Source: DATFVA01 sp963815785
GTDB taxonomy: Bacteria > Bacteroidota > Ignavibacteria > Ignavibacteriales > Ignavibacteriaceae
Direction: 5' to 3'
Assembly (NCBI GenBank): GCA_963815785.1
Contig: CAWFHZ010000007.1
Coordinates: forward strand, 1,116,001 to 1,180,000
DNA length: 64,000 bases
Shown here: piece after piece, positions 17,763-26,372 of the stretch
Position numbering within the stretch: position 1 is the stretch's first letter
Layout of the letters: each line of letters opens with the position of its first letter
The notes under the pieces: generated by a model
The model's database searches: none
Told to the model about the DNA's origin: nothing
What the model saw: only the letters and a program-made list of their open reading frames with translations
Made by a program: the position numbers and the translations under genes

Positions 17763-19868
17763 TTAAAATGACTTAAATAAAAACAATAAAATTACTAATG
17801 AGAATATCACCAACACGATATAAGTCTGGACTTTACCTGTCTGGAAGCGCCTGAATATCAATCCTACAAAACCAGAAAGGTAAGCCATAAAGTTTACCAG
17901 TCCATCAACAACGATACTATCAAATTTCCCGCTGAATCGGGAAATTCCTTTTGTAACCGTTGCGGAACCGTTTACAATTCCATCTATAAAGAACAGATCA
18001 AACCATGCGAGAAATTTGCTTAACCCAATTGTACCAGCAACAAAAGTCGCATCGTAGAGTTCATCGAAATACCATTTGTTGTAAGAAAGCAGGTACAGTG
18101 GTTTAAGTTTTTCTGCAAACTTATCTGCACTTAATTTCTGCCATTGATACATTACAAATGCCAGTAAAATCCCAAATCCGGCAAGAAATAAGGAAAGTAT
18201 CATTGCGGGAATATGTGCGTGATGCATTGCTTCAGTATAGGATGAAGAGAAAATAACCTCAGGTTCTTTTAATTCAACTTCCGGTGCAACATCAGCTTTA
18301 ATGTCAGCTTTCATAAAATCATAACGTGCATTTTCCGGAACAACTATTTCCGGCACTTTAACCCATTTAGACATAAACGCTCCCTGTTCGGGATTAAATG
18401 GATTAGGAGTGTACCAGATAAAAATTGACAGAATTGAAAGAACTGCAAGTGGCATTGCCATTGCAAACTTTGATTCGTGAGCATGATTGTATTTTTCTTC
18501 GTTACGCGGTTTGCCATGGAAAGTGAGAATTAATAATCTGAACATATAAAATGCAGTTAATGCAGCCACAAAGAATCCAACAATGGGGAATAACCAATGT
18601 CCTGTTAACGAAGCAAAAGCATACGATCCTGCAAGGATTCCATCTTTACTTAAAAATCCTGATGTTAAAGGGACACCTGAGATAGCAAGTGAAGAAATAA
18701 GGAATGATGCATAAGTAATAGGCATTTTCTTCCTTAGTCCACCCATCTGCCTTATATCCTGTTCATGGTGCATTGCGTGGATTACTGATCCGGAATCCAG
18801 AAATAAACAAGCTTTAAAAAAGGCATGCGTTATTAAATGGAAGAATGCGAACTGGTAAGCCCCTATTCCGAGTGCCATCACCATATAGCCAAGCTGACTT
18901 ATAGTTGAATAAGCCAGAACTTTTTTAATATCGTTTTGGGTTAATGCAATTGTAGCTGGAATAAGAGCCGATAACGCTCCTATTATTGCGATAAATAAAA
19001 GTGCATCACCGGTAAGCATTGTGAAAATTCTGGTTACAAAAAATACACCTGCTGCAACCATTGTGGCGGCATGGATTAATGCACTAACAGGTGTGGGTCC
19101 TTCCATCGCATCGGGTAGCCAAACATGAAGGGGGAATTGAGCAGATTTTCCGATGGCTCCACAGAAAAGTAATATTCCTGTAATTGTTAACCAGAATTCG
19201 CTGTTAAAAGGAATTTGTCCATTAGATATTGCAGCAAATATTTTATCAAAAGTAAAAGTATGATAGGTTGTGTAAAGAATCAGAATTCCAGCAAGCATTC
19301 CGATATCACCGATCCTGTTAACAAGAAAGGCTTTCTTTGCTGCATCTGAAGCAGTTTTCTTTTCATACCAGAATCCAATAAGCAAATAAGATGAAATCCC
19401 GACAAGTTCCCAGAAAATATACATCATGAAGAAATTGTGAGTTAATACTATTCCGCTCATCGAGAAAGTGAACAAACCGAGATAAGAAAAATATCTGCTG
19501 TATCTTTTATCTCCTTCCATGTAAAGAATTGAAAAACTATGCACGAGAATACTTATTAGAAATACAACAGCTATCATAATCACTGAGATGTTATCCAGTA
19601 AAATTCCCAGGTCAATTTTTAAATCTCCGATTAAAGGAATATTCCCTAAATTAACCCAGGCAAATTCTGCGGTAATATCAGTACCCAGGTGTGAAGAAAG
19701 CTTGGACGCTGCGATAATAACAGTAAATATAAATCCGAGAAGCACAGTAAAAATCTCAAACCAGTAAGCAGCTTTAATTTTCTTTCCAAAAAACAAAGCC
19801 ACCGCAAACCCAAGTAACGGTAGAAATAGAACTGCAACTGCAAGCTGTATTAGTGTTGATTCTGCCAT
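17763..19868 (-). CDS. nuoL: NADH-quinone oxidoreductase subunit L
   Basis: The 701-aa protein is the distal proton-pumping subunit of complex I with its long lateral helix. 'PLHVWLPDAMEGPTPVSALI' (around residue 245) and 'TQNDIKKVLAYSTISQLGYM' mark the channel. It is longer than E. coli NuoL (613 aa). The extra length is mainly a charged loop at about residues 485-545 rich in Glu, Lys and Val, followed by 'MHHAHIPAMILSLFLAGFG'. A variable loop there is known in the family. It starts 5 nt after nuoK and continues the operon. Confidence 0.96.
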   Translation of the reverse strand: MAESTLIQLAVAVLFLPLLGFAVALFFGKKIKAAYWFEIFTVLLGFIFTVIIAASKLSSHLGTDITAEFAWVNLGNIPLIGDLKIDLGILLDNISVIMIAVVFLISILVHSFSILYMEGDKRYSRYFSYLGLFTFSMSGIVLTHNFFMMYIFWELVGISSYLLIGFWYEKKTASDAAKKAFLVNRIGDIGMLAGILILYTTYHTFTFDKIFAAISNGQIPFNSEFWLTITGILLFCGAIGKSAQFPLHVWLPDAMEGPTPVSALIHAATMVAAGVFFVTRIFTMLTGDALLFIAIIGALSALIPATIALTQNDIKKVLAYSTISQLGYMVMALGIGAYQFAFFHLITHAFFKACLFLDSGSVIHAMHHEQDIRQMGGLRKKMPITYASFLISSLAISGVPLTSGFLSKDGILAGSYAFASLTGHWLFPIVGFFVAALTAFYMFRLLILTFHGKPRNEEKYNHAHESKFAMAMPLAVLSILSIFIWYTPNPFNPEQGAFMSKWVKVPEIVVPENARYDFMKADIKADVAPEVELKEPEVIFSSSYTEAMHHAHIPAMILSLFLAGFGILLAFVMYQWQKLSADKFAEKLKPLYLLSYNKWYFDELYDATFVAGTIGLSKFLAWFDLFFIDGIVNGSATVTKGISRFSGKFDSIVVDGLVNFMAYLSGFVGLIFRRFQTGKVQTYIVLVIFSLVILLFLFKSF

Positions 19869-19873
19869 ACCAT

Positions 19874-20185
19874 TTAATCTTTCAATCTGTCTATTTCATC
19901 AACATTAACGGTTGAGAACGTTTTATAAATATTTAAAACTATTGCCAGGGCAATTGCAGCTTCTGCAGCAGCAAGTACAATTATAAATAATGCCATTACC
20001 TGACCGTTGTAACCGAAATTGCCGTACTTAGAAAAAGCAATAAAATTAATATTTGAAGCGTTAAGAATAAGTTCAATACCCATTAAAACCATTACAGCAT
20101 TTCTCCTGGTTATTATACCAAAAATGCCCATTGAAAAGAGTAGAACACTTATTATTAAAAAATGATTAAGTCCAATATTTTCCAT
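19874..20185 (-). CDS. nuoK: NADH-quinone oxidoreductase subunit K
   Basis: The 103-aa protein has three membrane helices, as expected for NuoK. The two functionally important glutamates lie in 'VLMGIELILNASNINFIAF' (helix 2) and 'LAAAEAAIALAIVLNIY' (helix 3). It is part of the E-channel and central proton path of complex I. It is spaced 3 nt from nuoJ and 5 nt from nuoL. Confidence 0.96.
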   Translation of the reverse strand: MENIGLNHFLIISVLLFSMGIFGIITRRNAVMVLMGIELILNASNINFIAFSKYGNFGYNGQVMALFIIVLAAAEAAIALAIVLNIYKTFSTVNVDEIDRLKD

Positions 20186-20188
20186 GGT

Positions 20189-20677
20189 TTACCTGCGAGC
20201 TATTGAAGCTGCTCCTAATAAAGCAATTAAAAGAATGATTCCTAAAAGTTCAAAAATAACCACGTATTCAGATAACATTATAGTTCCTATCGTACCGACA
20301 TTCTGTAAGGGAACAACTGTTGGGATTACTTTCCAATTCGTATTTATAATAATAGACAGTAATAACCCCGAAAATAGTCCTACGCCTATAGCAGCAGGAA
20401 GCATTTGCATTGTCCCGGTTTTTATCTGAACATTGGTAATTTTATTTGTAAGCATCACACCAAATATTAATAAAATTAGTATACCACCCACATAAACGAT
20501 TAGCTGAACTATGGCTACAAAATCTGCTCCCAGTAGAACATAAATTCCTGCGACACCAAAAAAAGTAAACAGCAAGAAGAAAGCAGAGTGAACGATATTT
20601 CTTGTTGTTACAACGAAAAATGCAGAAATAAGTGTAACTGCAGCGAACAGATAAAAAATTATATCGTAAATATTCAT
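20189..20677 (-). CDS. nuoJ: NADH-quinone oxidoreductase subunit J
   Basis: The 162-aa membrane subunit of complex I has five hydrophobic segments. The conserved third helix region 'AIVQLIVYVGGILILLIFGV' contains the pi-bulge segment involved in coupling. Length is typical for short NuoJ proteins. It starts 16 nt after nuoI and ends 3 nt before nuoK. Confidence 0.95.
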   Translation of the reverse strand: MNIYDIIFYLFAAVTLISAFFVVTTRNIVHSAFFLLFTFFGVAGIYVLLGADFVAIVQLIVYVGGILILLIFGVMLTNKITNVQIKTGTMQMLPAAIGVGLFSGLLLSIIINTNWKVIPTVVPLQNVGTIGTIMLSEYVVIFELLGIILLIALLGAASIARR

Positions 20678-20693
20678 CTTAAAATATCTTTAA

Positions 20694-21302
20694 TTAATTA
20701 TCACTTCCGGGTTTATCCGGCGATTTATTTTCTGTTTTGGTTTCAGATTTTGCTGCAGCGGCTTTCTCCTCTGCTGCTTTTGCAGCTGCGGCTGCTTTTT
20801 GTGCTGCCTTTTCTGCTTCAAGTTTGGCAAAATTATCTTTCTTTTCTTCGATCTCTTTCGAAGTCAGCGTAACAAAATTGTAAACAAGGCTGTTCCTGTC
20901 ATATTCTGAAAATTCATAAACATCAGTCATATATATACATTCGGTAGGGCAGGGAAACACGCAGAGCTGACAGTAACAACACTTTGCAATATCAATGTTA
21001 AATTTCGTTACCCAAAGGGCTTTCTTTTTACCATTTGAAGTTTTACCAAGGTCTTCAGCCGGTAAACTTTTTACTGTTTCTATTTCAATGCAGTTAACAG
21101 GACAAGCCCTTGCACACTGATCGCAGCCAATACAGTCATCCATATTTACATACAAACGATTGCGTTCTCTTTCAGGCAGAACCGGTCTTACATCGGGATA
21201 CTGTATAGTAACCGCAGGAACAAAAATATGCTTAAATGTTACCTTCATTCCTATAAGAACAGTAACAATTCCTGTCCAAACATTTTCAAAATATTGTTTC
21301 AT
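20694..21302 (-). CDS. nuoI: NADH-quinone oxidoreductase subunit I, with a long Ala/Lys/Glu-rich tail
   Basis: This 202-aa ferredoxin-like subunit passes electrons through two [4Fe-4S] clusters towards NuoB. Both cluster motifs are complete: 'CIGCDQCARACPVNC' (around residue 57) and 'CCYCQLCVFPCPTEC' (around 107). After about residue 150 comes a ~50-residue low-complexity tail of Ala, Lys and Glu ('EKAAQKAAAAAKAAEEKAAA') ending in a polar segment. It is likely a single charged helix and is not part of the usual ~160-aa protein. The gene starts 4 nt after nuoH. Confidence 0.95.
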   Translation of the reverse strand: MKQYFENVWTGIVTVLIGMKVTFKHIFVPAVTIQYPDVRPVLPERERNRLYVNMDDCIGCDQCARACPVNCIEIETVKSLPAEDLGKTSNGKKKALWVTKFNIDIAKCCYCQLCVFPCPTECIYMTDVYEFSEYDRNSLVYNFVTLTSKEIEEKKDNFAKLEAEKAAQKAAAAAKAAEEKAAAAKSETKTENKSPDKPGSDN

Positions 21303-21306
21303 AACT

Positions 21307-22380
21307 TTATAGTACGGTTATTAAGCCAATAATTAAAAGATTAACAAACGCGATCGGTATTAAATATTTCCAGCATAAAGCCATAAGCTGATCTACGCGT
21401 AATCTTGGTAAAGTCCATCTGAGCCACATCTGAACGAAAACGAAGAATATTCCTTTTGCAGTAAACCAGAAGAACTGTTCAAAAGGAACTAACCAGTGAA
21501 TTCCAAGTGTGTTACCAAGGTATCCAAATGGCGATTGAAACCCGCCGAAAAATATTGCTGATACAATTGCGGAAACTGCAAACATATTTGCATATTCAGC
21601 CAGAAAGAACATTGCAAACTTCATCCCTGAATATTCGGTATGATATCCTGCAACTAACTCTGATTCAGCTTCCGGAATATCAAAAGGGGTTCTGTTTACT
21701 TCAGCAAGAGTTGAAATATAGATAATTACAAATCCGATAATCATTAATGGAATAAAAATAAATTTACTTATTCCCATATCAGGACCGCCAAAAATTAACC
21801 AGTTCCAGAAATAACCGGTTTGCATCTCACTTAAAGTATACAGATTTAATGTTCCGGTGACCATTACTATTGAAAGGACTACCAGCATAGTTGGTATTTC
21901 ATAACTAATAATCTGGGCTGCAGATCTCATTGCTCCAAGCAGAGAGTATTTATTATTAGATGCCCAACCAGCCATCAGAATCCCTGCAACTACTAAACCT
22001 GAAACAGCAACGATGTAGAAAAGTCCTAAATCCAGATTAGCCCCAATAAAAGCACCCGAAAAAGGAATAGCTGCAAACACTGCATAACTCCCTGCAAATA
22101 CCAGGGCCGGTGCAATATTAAATAAAGCTTTATCAGTATCTGCCGGAACTATATCTTCTTTCTGGACAAGCTTCAAAATGTCTGCAACTGTCTGTAGAAT
22201 TCCATGGTAACCGACCCTCATTGGACCGAGTCTATCCTGCATGTGTGCAGATACTTTTCTTTCCATTAATACTGCGAAGAGTGCAAATGGTAGAATAAAA
22301 ACGAAAAGGGGAAGCAAACTCTGAATAAAAGCTGCTAAAGCTTCGCTGCCGGTTAAACTGTAGAGGTAATCGTAAATCAT
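21307..22380 (-). CDS. nuoH: NADH-quinone oxidoreductase subunit H
   Basis: The 357-aa membrane subunit forms part of the quinone-binding chamber and joins the peripheral and membrane arms. 'DRLGPMRVGYHGILQTVADI' near the N-terminus and 'RTPFDIPEAESELVAGYHTE' around residue 230 are diagnostic. Eight or more hydrophobic segments are visible. The start overlaps the nuoD stop by 4 nt, so translation is probably coupled. Confidence 0.96.
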   Translation of the reverse strand: MIYDYLYSLTGSEALAAFIQSLLPLFVFILPFALFAVLMERKVSAHMQDRLGPMRVGYHGILQTVADILKLVQKEDIVPADTDKALFNIAPALVFAGSYAVFAAIPFSGAFIGANLDLGLFYIVAVSGLVVAGILMAGWASNNKYSLLGAMRSAAQIISYEIPTMLVVLSIVMVTGTLNLYTLSEMQTGYFWNWLIFGGPDMGISKFIFIPLMIIGFVIIYISTLAEVNRTPFDIPEAESELVAGYHTEYSGMKFAMFFLAEYANMFAVSAIVSAIFFGGFQSPFGYLGNTLGIHWLVPFEQFFWFTAKGIFFVFVQMWLRWTLPRLRVDQLMALCWKYLIPIAFVNLLIIGLITVL

Positions 22381-23531
22381 CTGTCGACCTCTCCTAATAC
22401 AATATCAATACTTCCAAGAATTGCAATAACATCAGCAATCATATGTCCTTTGCAGAGTTCATTCATTACTCCAAGATGCACGAACGATGGACCTTTAACT
22501 TTAACCCTGTAAGGATTTACAGTTCCATTGCTAATTATAAAATACCCTAATTCTCCACGGGGATTTTCAACACGTGAATAGACTTGTCCAACCGGAGGCT
22601 TTATTCGTTTGGGAATTGCAGAGGAAACATCTCCTTCGGGAATCTGATCGAGTGCCTGCTCAATAATTTTTAAGCTTTGCTCCATTTCCAGAACTCTCAT
22701 ATAATATCTGTCCCAGCAATCACCCACAGTTCCCATCGCTCCTTCACCAATAGGGATATCGAAATCAAATTTATCATATATGGAATATGGATCATCTTTT
22801 CTTAAATCCCATTTCATTCCACTTGCCCTTAAGTTAGGACCGGAAATTCCGTAATTAATTGCTGCTTCAAGAGGAAGGACTCCGACATTAGCAGTTCGTT
22901 CAATAAAAATTCTGTTGCCTGTTAAAAGATCATTTAATTCCTTAATCTTTGGTCTGAAGTAAGGAATAAATTCTTTAGCAAGCCTGATAAAATCGGGATG
23001 TAAATCGTGTGATACTCCGCCTACCCAAATATAATTGTAAAGTAACCTGGCGCCGGAAACTAATTCGAAGAGGCTGAGAATATTTTCACGATCCCTGAAA
23101 CAAAAAAGAAATGGAGTCATTGCGCCGATATCGGCTCCGTAGGTTCCGAGGGCAACCAGATGAGAAGCTATTCTCTGAAACTCTCCCATTATTACGCGTA
23201 TATATTCAACTCTTTCAGGAACTTCAATTCCTAAAAGTCTTTCCACTGCTACTGCGTAGCCAAACTCGTTATACATTGAGGCAAGATAATCCATCCTGTC
23301 AGTGTAAGGAACAACCTGAGGATAAGTCATTGCTTCGGCGTGTTTTTCAAAACAACGATGAAGATATCCAATATGGGGTCTGCATTCTTTAATTATTTCA
23401 CCTTCGAGAGTTAATTCTAACCTGAGCACCCCATGCGTTGATGGATGCTGTGGTCCCATATTCAGAACCATCTCTTCGGTTTTTAATGAACCCTTCTTGT
23501 TTATTTCTTTTTTATCTTCCACAAGCATCAT
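22377..23531 (-). CDS. nuoD: NADH-quinone oxidoreductase subunit D
   Basis: The 384-aa protein is the 49-kDa-type subunit that, with NuoB, forms the quinone reduction site. It has 'LNMGPQHPSTHGVLRL' (around residue 28), containing the catalytic-site His, and 'NPRGELGYFIISNG' near the C-terminus. About 95 nt separate it from nuoC, the longest gap in the nuo run; nothing recognisable lies there. NuoC and NuoD are separate proteins here, not fused. Confidence 0.96.
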   Translation of the reverse strand: MMLVEDKKEINKKGSLKTEEMVLNMGPQHPSTHGVLRLELTLEGEIIKECRPHIGYLHRCFEKHAEAMTYPQVVPYTDRMDYLASMYNEFGYAVAVERLLGIEVPERVEYIRVIMGEFQRIASHLVALGTYGADIGAMTPFLFCFRDRENILSLFELVSGARLLYNYIWVGGVSHDLHPDFIRLAKEFIPYFRPKIKELNDLLTGNRIFIERTANVGVLPLEAAINYGISGPNLRASGMKWDLRKDDPYSIYDKFDFDIPIGEGAMGTVGDCWDRYYMRVLEMEQSLKIIEQALDQIPEGDVSSAIPKRIKPPVGQVYSRVENPRGELGYFIISNGTVNPYRVKVKGPSFVHLGVMNELCKGHMIADVIAILGSIDIVLGEVDR

Positions 23532-23627
23532 TATTCAATCCAATAATCAATTTCCAAATAACAGTTTTGATGAAGAATTTTAATTGTTATTTGACTGTCT
23601 TCAGACATTTATAAGTTGAAATTCACT

Positions 23628-24158
23628 TTAATAAGGTACTTTCATCCCCTGATAAAATTCAGGATTTTTATAATCCTTCCTCAATGGATGCCCTGCTTCC
23701 CAATCATAAGGCATTAATATTCTTCTTAGATCAGGATGATTAAGGAAATTAAATCCGACAAGATCGAACGCCTCTCTTTCATGCCAGTTTGCACCTCTCC
23801 ACACATCTGCCACTGATTCAAGGTCAGGTTTTTCTCTTGGAACGGATACTTTAAGAGTAACTTTCTGTTTAAGTGATGTAGATTCCAAATGATAAAACAC
23901 ACTTAAAGTTCCGCCAACAATAGTTGTTGTTCCGTCTTCATTGGTTTTCTTTTCCCCGTTATCATCATCAACGCCAGACAGGTTCATAAGATTATCAAAG
24001 AGCAGCTCCTCTGTATCTCTAAGGAAAAAACAAATATTTTTTATTTCTTTCGGTGAAACTGAAAAATAAGATTCAACCGGCTGTCCGGTTACAAGTTCAC
24101 TTACCGAATCACCAAATTTATTTTTTAGGATTTCAAAAATTTCTTCTGTGGATTTCAT
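23628..24158 (-). CDS. nuoC: NADH-quinone oxidoreductase subunit C
   Basis: This 176-aa protein of the 30-kDa family is a structural subunit of the peripheral arm. 'RGANWHEREAFDLVGFNF' and 'RRILMPYDWEAGHPLRKD' are the diagnostic C-terminal motifs. A short acidic insertion around residues 65-80 ('DDDNGEKKTNEDG') lies in the middle of the fold and looks like a variable loop. The start overlaps the nuoB stop by 4 nt. Confidence 0.95.
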   Translation of the reverse strand: MKSTEEIFEILKNKFGDSVSELVTGQPVESYFSVSPKEIKNICFFLRDTEELLFDNLMNLSGVDDDNGEKKTNEDGTTTIVGGTLSVFYHLESTSLKQKVTLKVSVPREKPDLESVADVWRGANWHEREAFDLVGFNFLNHPDLRRILMPYDWEAGHPLRKDYKNPEFYQGMKVPY

Positions 24159-24646
24159 GCTGATCTCTTTACAATGGACTCATTACGGATTTTTTCCTGA
24201 AGTTTTAGTAAGCCCTCTAATAAGGCTTCAGGTCGGGGAGGACATCCGGGTACATAAACATCAACCGGAATTACTCTATCGACTCCTTTAAGTACATGAT
24301 AACCGTGTTCCCAATAAGGTCCGCCGCAGTTTGAGCAGCTTCCCATAGATATTACGTATTTAGGATCGGGCATTTGTTCATATAATCTTTTTACACGAAG
24401 CGCCATCTTCAATGTCACTGTTCCGGAGATGATTATAACATCTGACTGACGTGGTGACGGACGCGGAATTACTCCAAACCTGTCAAAATCATAATGTGAA
24501 GCTGAAGTTGCCATCATTTCGATTGCACAACATGCCAGACCAAATCCAACCTGCCAAACAGAAGAAAGCCTGGCCCAGTTAAGCAGATCTTCAACTTTAG
24601 TTATTACTATATTTCCATCGTTTAATTGTTTATCCAGTAATCCCAT
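24155..24646 (-). CDS. nuoB: NADH-quinone oxidoreductase subunit B
   Basis: This 163-aa protein carries cluster N2, the last iron-sulfur centre before quinone. The four cysteine ligands are visible: the tandem pair in 'GLACCAIEMM', one in 'GSCSNCGGPYWEHG' and one in 'VPGCPPRPEALLEGL'. It starts 20 nt after nuoA and overlaps nuoC. Confidence 0.97.
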   Translation of the reverse strand: MGLLDKQLNDGNIVITKVEDLLNWARLSSVWQVGFGLACCAIEMMATSASHYDFDRFGVIPRPSPRQSDVIIISGTVTLKMALRVKRLYEQMPDPKYVISMGSCSNCGGPYWEHGYHVLKGVDRVIPVDVYVPGCPPRPEALLEGLLKLQEKIRNESIVKRSA

Positions 24647-24666
24647 TTTTGTATAATCTTAAATTG

Positions 24667-25098
24667 TTAAACAACTTCTTCAGCTACAATTTCTTGTTTT
24701 GTTTTATCTTTTTTATTTAAACCAAGCGGGACAGGTTTAGGACGAGCCCATTCAAGATCACCTTTGCGCCACTCATATGCCATTCCCAAACCAAGCAATA
24801 TTAAGAAGATTGCTCCTACTAAAAACCCTCCCATACCAAACTGTTTATAAACCAGTGACCAGGGTACCAGTAATACTACTTCCACATCGAAAATAAGGAA
24901 GATTAAAGCAACAACGTAAAAACGAATATTAAATTTAACCCAGGGTGAACCCTCGATATTTTCGCCACACTCATATGTAAGTAGTTTTTCTTTGGTTGGT
25001 CTGGATGGGCGAATTAATTTTGCGGCAAAAACGGCAACGATAACAAAAAGGATCGCAGTAAGTATAAAAACAAATATCTTTCCGAATTCTGTTATCAT
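24667..25098 (-). CDS. nuoA: NADH-quinone oxidoreductase subunit A
   Basis: The 143-aa protein has three membrane helices and the conserved loop 'YECGENIEGSPWVKFNIRFY', which moves during turnover next to the quinone site. A polar C-terminal tail of about 25 residues is longer than usual. It is the first gene of the nuo unit, and its promoter should lie in the 411-nt region shared with the divergent gene at 25510. Confidence 0.95.
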   Translation of the reverse strand: MITEFGKIFVFILTAILFVIVAVFAAKLIRPSRPTKEKLLTYECGENIEGSPWVKFNIRFYVVALIFLIFDVEVVLLVPWSLVYKQFGMGGFLVGAIFLILLGLGMAYEWRKGDLEWARPKPVPLGLNKKDKTKQEIVAEEVV

Positions 25099-25509
25099 AA
25101 ATTTTTATTTTTGGGTCAAAATTAACATTACGGTTAAGTAATGTCAATTAAATCATTTGATAGAAATTTGCTAATTGCGTATAGCAATTATTTTTAATGC
25201 GCCACCATTTTCAAGATATATGCCACTTCAAAATAGCATCTTAAAATGTCCAAAAGAATGAATAGGCTCAAAATATTATCAAAATTAAGATGAAAAATTT
25301 TTTTTCTTTTCTCAATCGGGAGAATTTTGAAATCAATTGTATTGTTAATTGTTGAGATTCTCACTGAATATTATAATAATTTTTTCCAGTTCTCTATTAA
25401 TTGATTATAAAATCAATTACCGGTATATTTTTGTTTTAATAATATTTTTATATGTACAATGCAAAGTTTTTCTTCTTTTGCCAAACATTCCAGGAATTAA
25501 CAGGCAGTA
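25099..25509. promoter_or_regulatory. Divergent intergenic region between nuoA and the 286-aa unknown gene
   Basis: This 411-nt, very AT-rich stretch has no plausible gene. It must hold the promoters for nuo (-) and for the gene at 25510 (+). Two perfect inverted repeats stand out: 25172-25190 (7-bp arms TAATTGC/GCAATTA, 5-nt spacer) about 75 nt before nuoA, and 25398-25419 (9-bp arms TAATTGATT/AATCAATTA, 4-nt spacer) about 90 nt before the gene at 25510. Either could be an operator. I could not place a convincing -35/-10 pair. Confidence 0.45.
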
Positions 25510-26370
25510 ATGGATTTAATTAAACAATATATAATTCAATCTATTTCTAATGCAGCTAACAGCTTAAGGCTGAGTACTCAAAAGATAGAAGTGGTGAGCT
25601 TATTGAAAGAGCTGATCACTAAATCAGAGGATCTGGAAGCTGATATCAAAAAGATGAAGAAGATTACACAGTTTTCAACACTGGCTATAAGGTTAAGTGA
25701 AATACATAATTTCCTTACTCAATCCCAGGTGGATATGAATAGATTGTCAGAAAAATTTAGAGAGCATAGTCAATTTTTGATAAAAGATTTGAGTAATATG
25801 ATCGATATGGTTAACGTTGCATCATTTAAAGATGGTTTGAATGTATTATCTGATGAAAGAGAAGATGGCTTGAACAAAGCAATTAATATAGACCTCTCAA
25901 AAAGAAAAGGCGAGGATATCTCCTTTGATAATACTGAACGGCAGCAGTTAAAAGAAAAAATAATTATGGATGATGATAAAGAAGAAGACATATTCTTTCA
26001 GAATTATGAATCAACAATACTTGAGCCCATCAAACCACTTGATCAAATATTAAAAAATCTTGCAGAAGGTAATACTGACCAAGCAGATTTAAAAGAATTC
26101 GCAGATACTTTTTCATATAATCAGGCACTTTCAAACAAGGCAGGTTTTGAGATAATTGCCAATATGCATAAAATTGTGGCAAAAGCAATAAGACTAATTA
26201 ATAACGGCGACCTCAAACCAAAAAAAGATGTTATAGAATCTATGAGAGCTTGTCTCATAGTTATTGTGGCAGTAGTAAGGGGAAAAGAAGTGGACATAAC
26301 GAATTATCTGAATAGGGCGGAGGAATTTGGCGAAAGCTTAAACACTTTAATAATTAAGGAAAATACTTAG
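25510..26370 (+). CDS. Hypothetical helical protein, 286 aa
   Basis: No family is recognised. There is no signal peptide or membrane segment; the protein should be cytoplasmic and almost wholly helical. Residues ~1-105 are amphipathic helices with coiled-coil character ('LLKELITKSEDLEADIKKMK', 'LTQSQVDMNRLSEKFREHSQ'). A charged linker follows (~115-160), then a second helical domain (~170-280) with a hydrophobic helix 'MRACLIVIVAVVRGKEVD'. Two-domain helical proteins of this kind are often scaffolds or phosphotransfer partners, but I see no conserved His or catalytic motif. manC begins 2 nt after its stop, so the two are co-transcribed. Confidence 0.75.
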   Translation: MDLIKQYIIQSISNAANSLRLSTQKIEVVSLLKELITKSEDLEADIKKMKKITQFSTLAIRLSEIHNFLTQSQVDMNRLSEKFREHSQFLIKDLSNMIDMVNVASFKDGLNVLSDEREDGLNKAINIDLSKRKGEDISFDNTERQQLKEKIIMDDDKEEDIFFQNYESTILEPIKPLDQILKNLAEGNTDQADLKEFADTFSYNQALSNKAGFEIIANMHKIVAKAIRLINNGDLKPKKDVIESMRACLIVIVAVVRGKEVDITNYLNRAEEFGESLNTLIIKENT

Positions 26371-26372
26371 AT

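Noticed and set aside
25402..25416. FNR-box-like TTGAT...ATCAA upstream of the 286-aa gene
   Set aside because: The spacer is 6 bases rather than 4, and the regulator in this window lacks FNR cluster cysteines. It is kept only as a plain inverted repeat.
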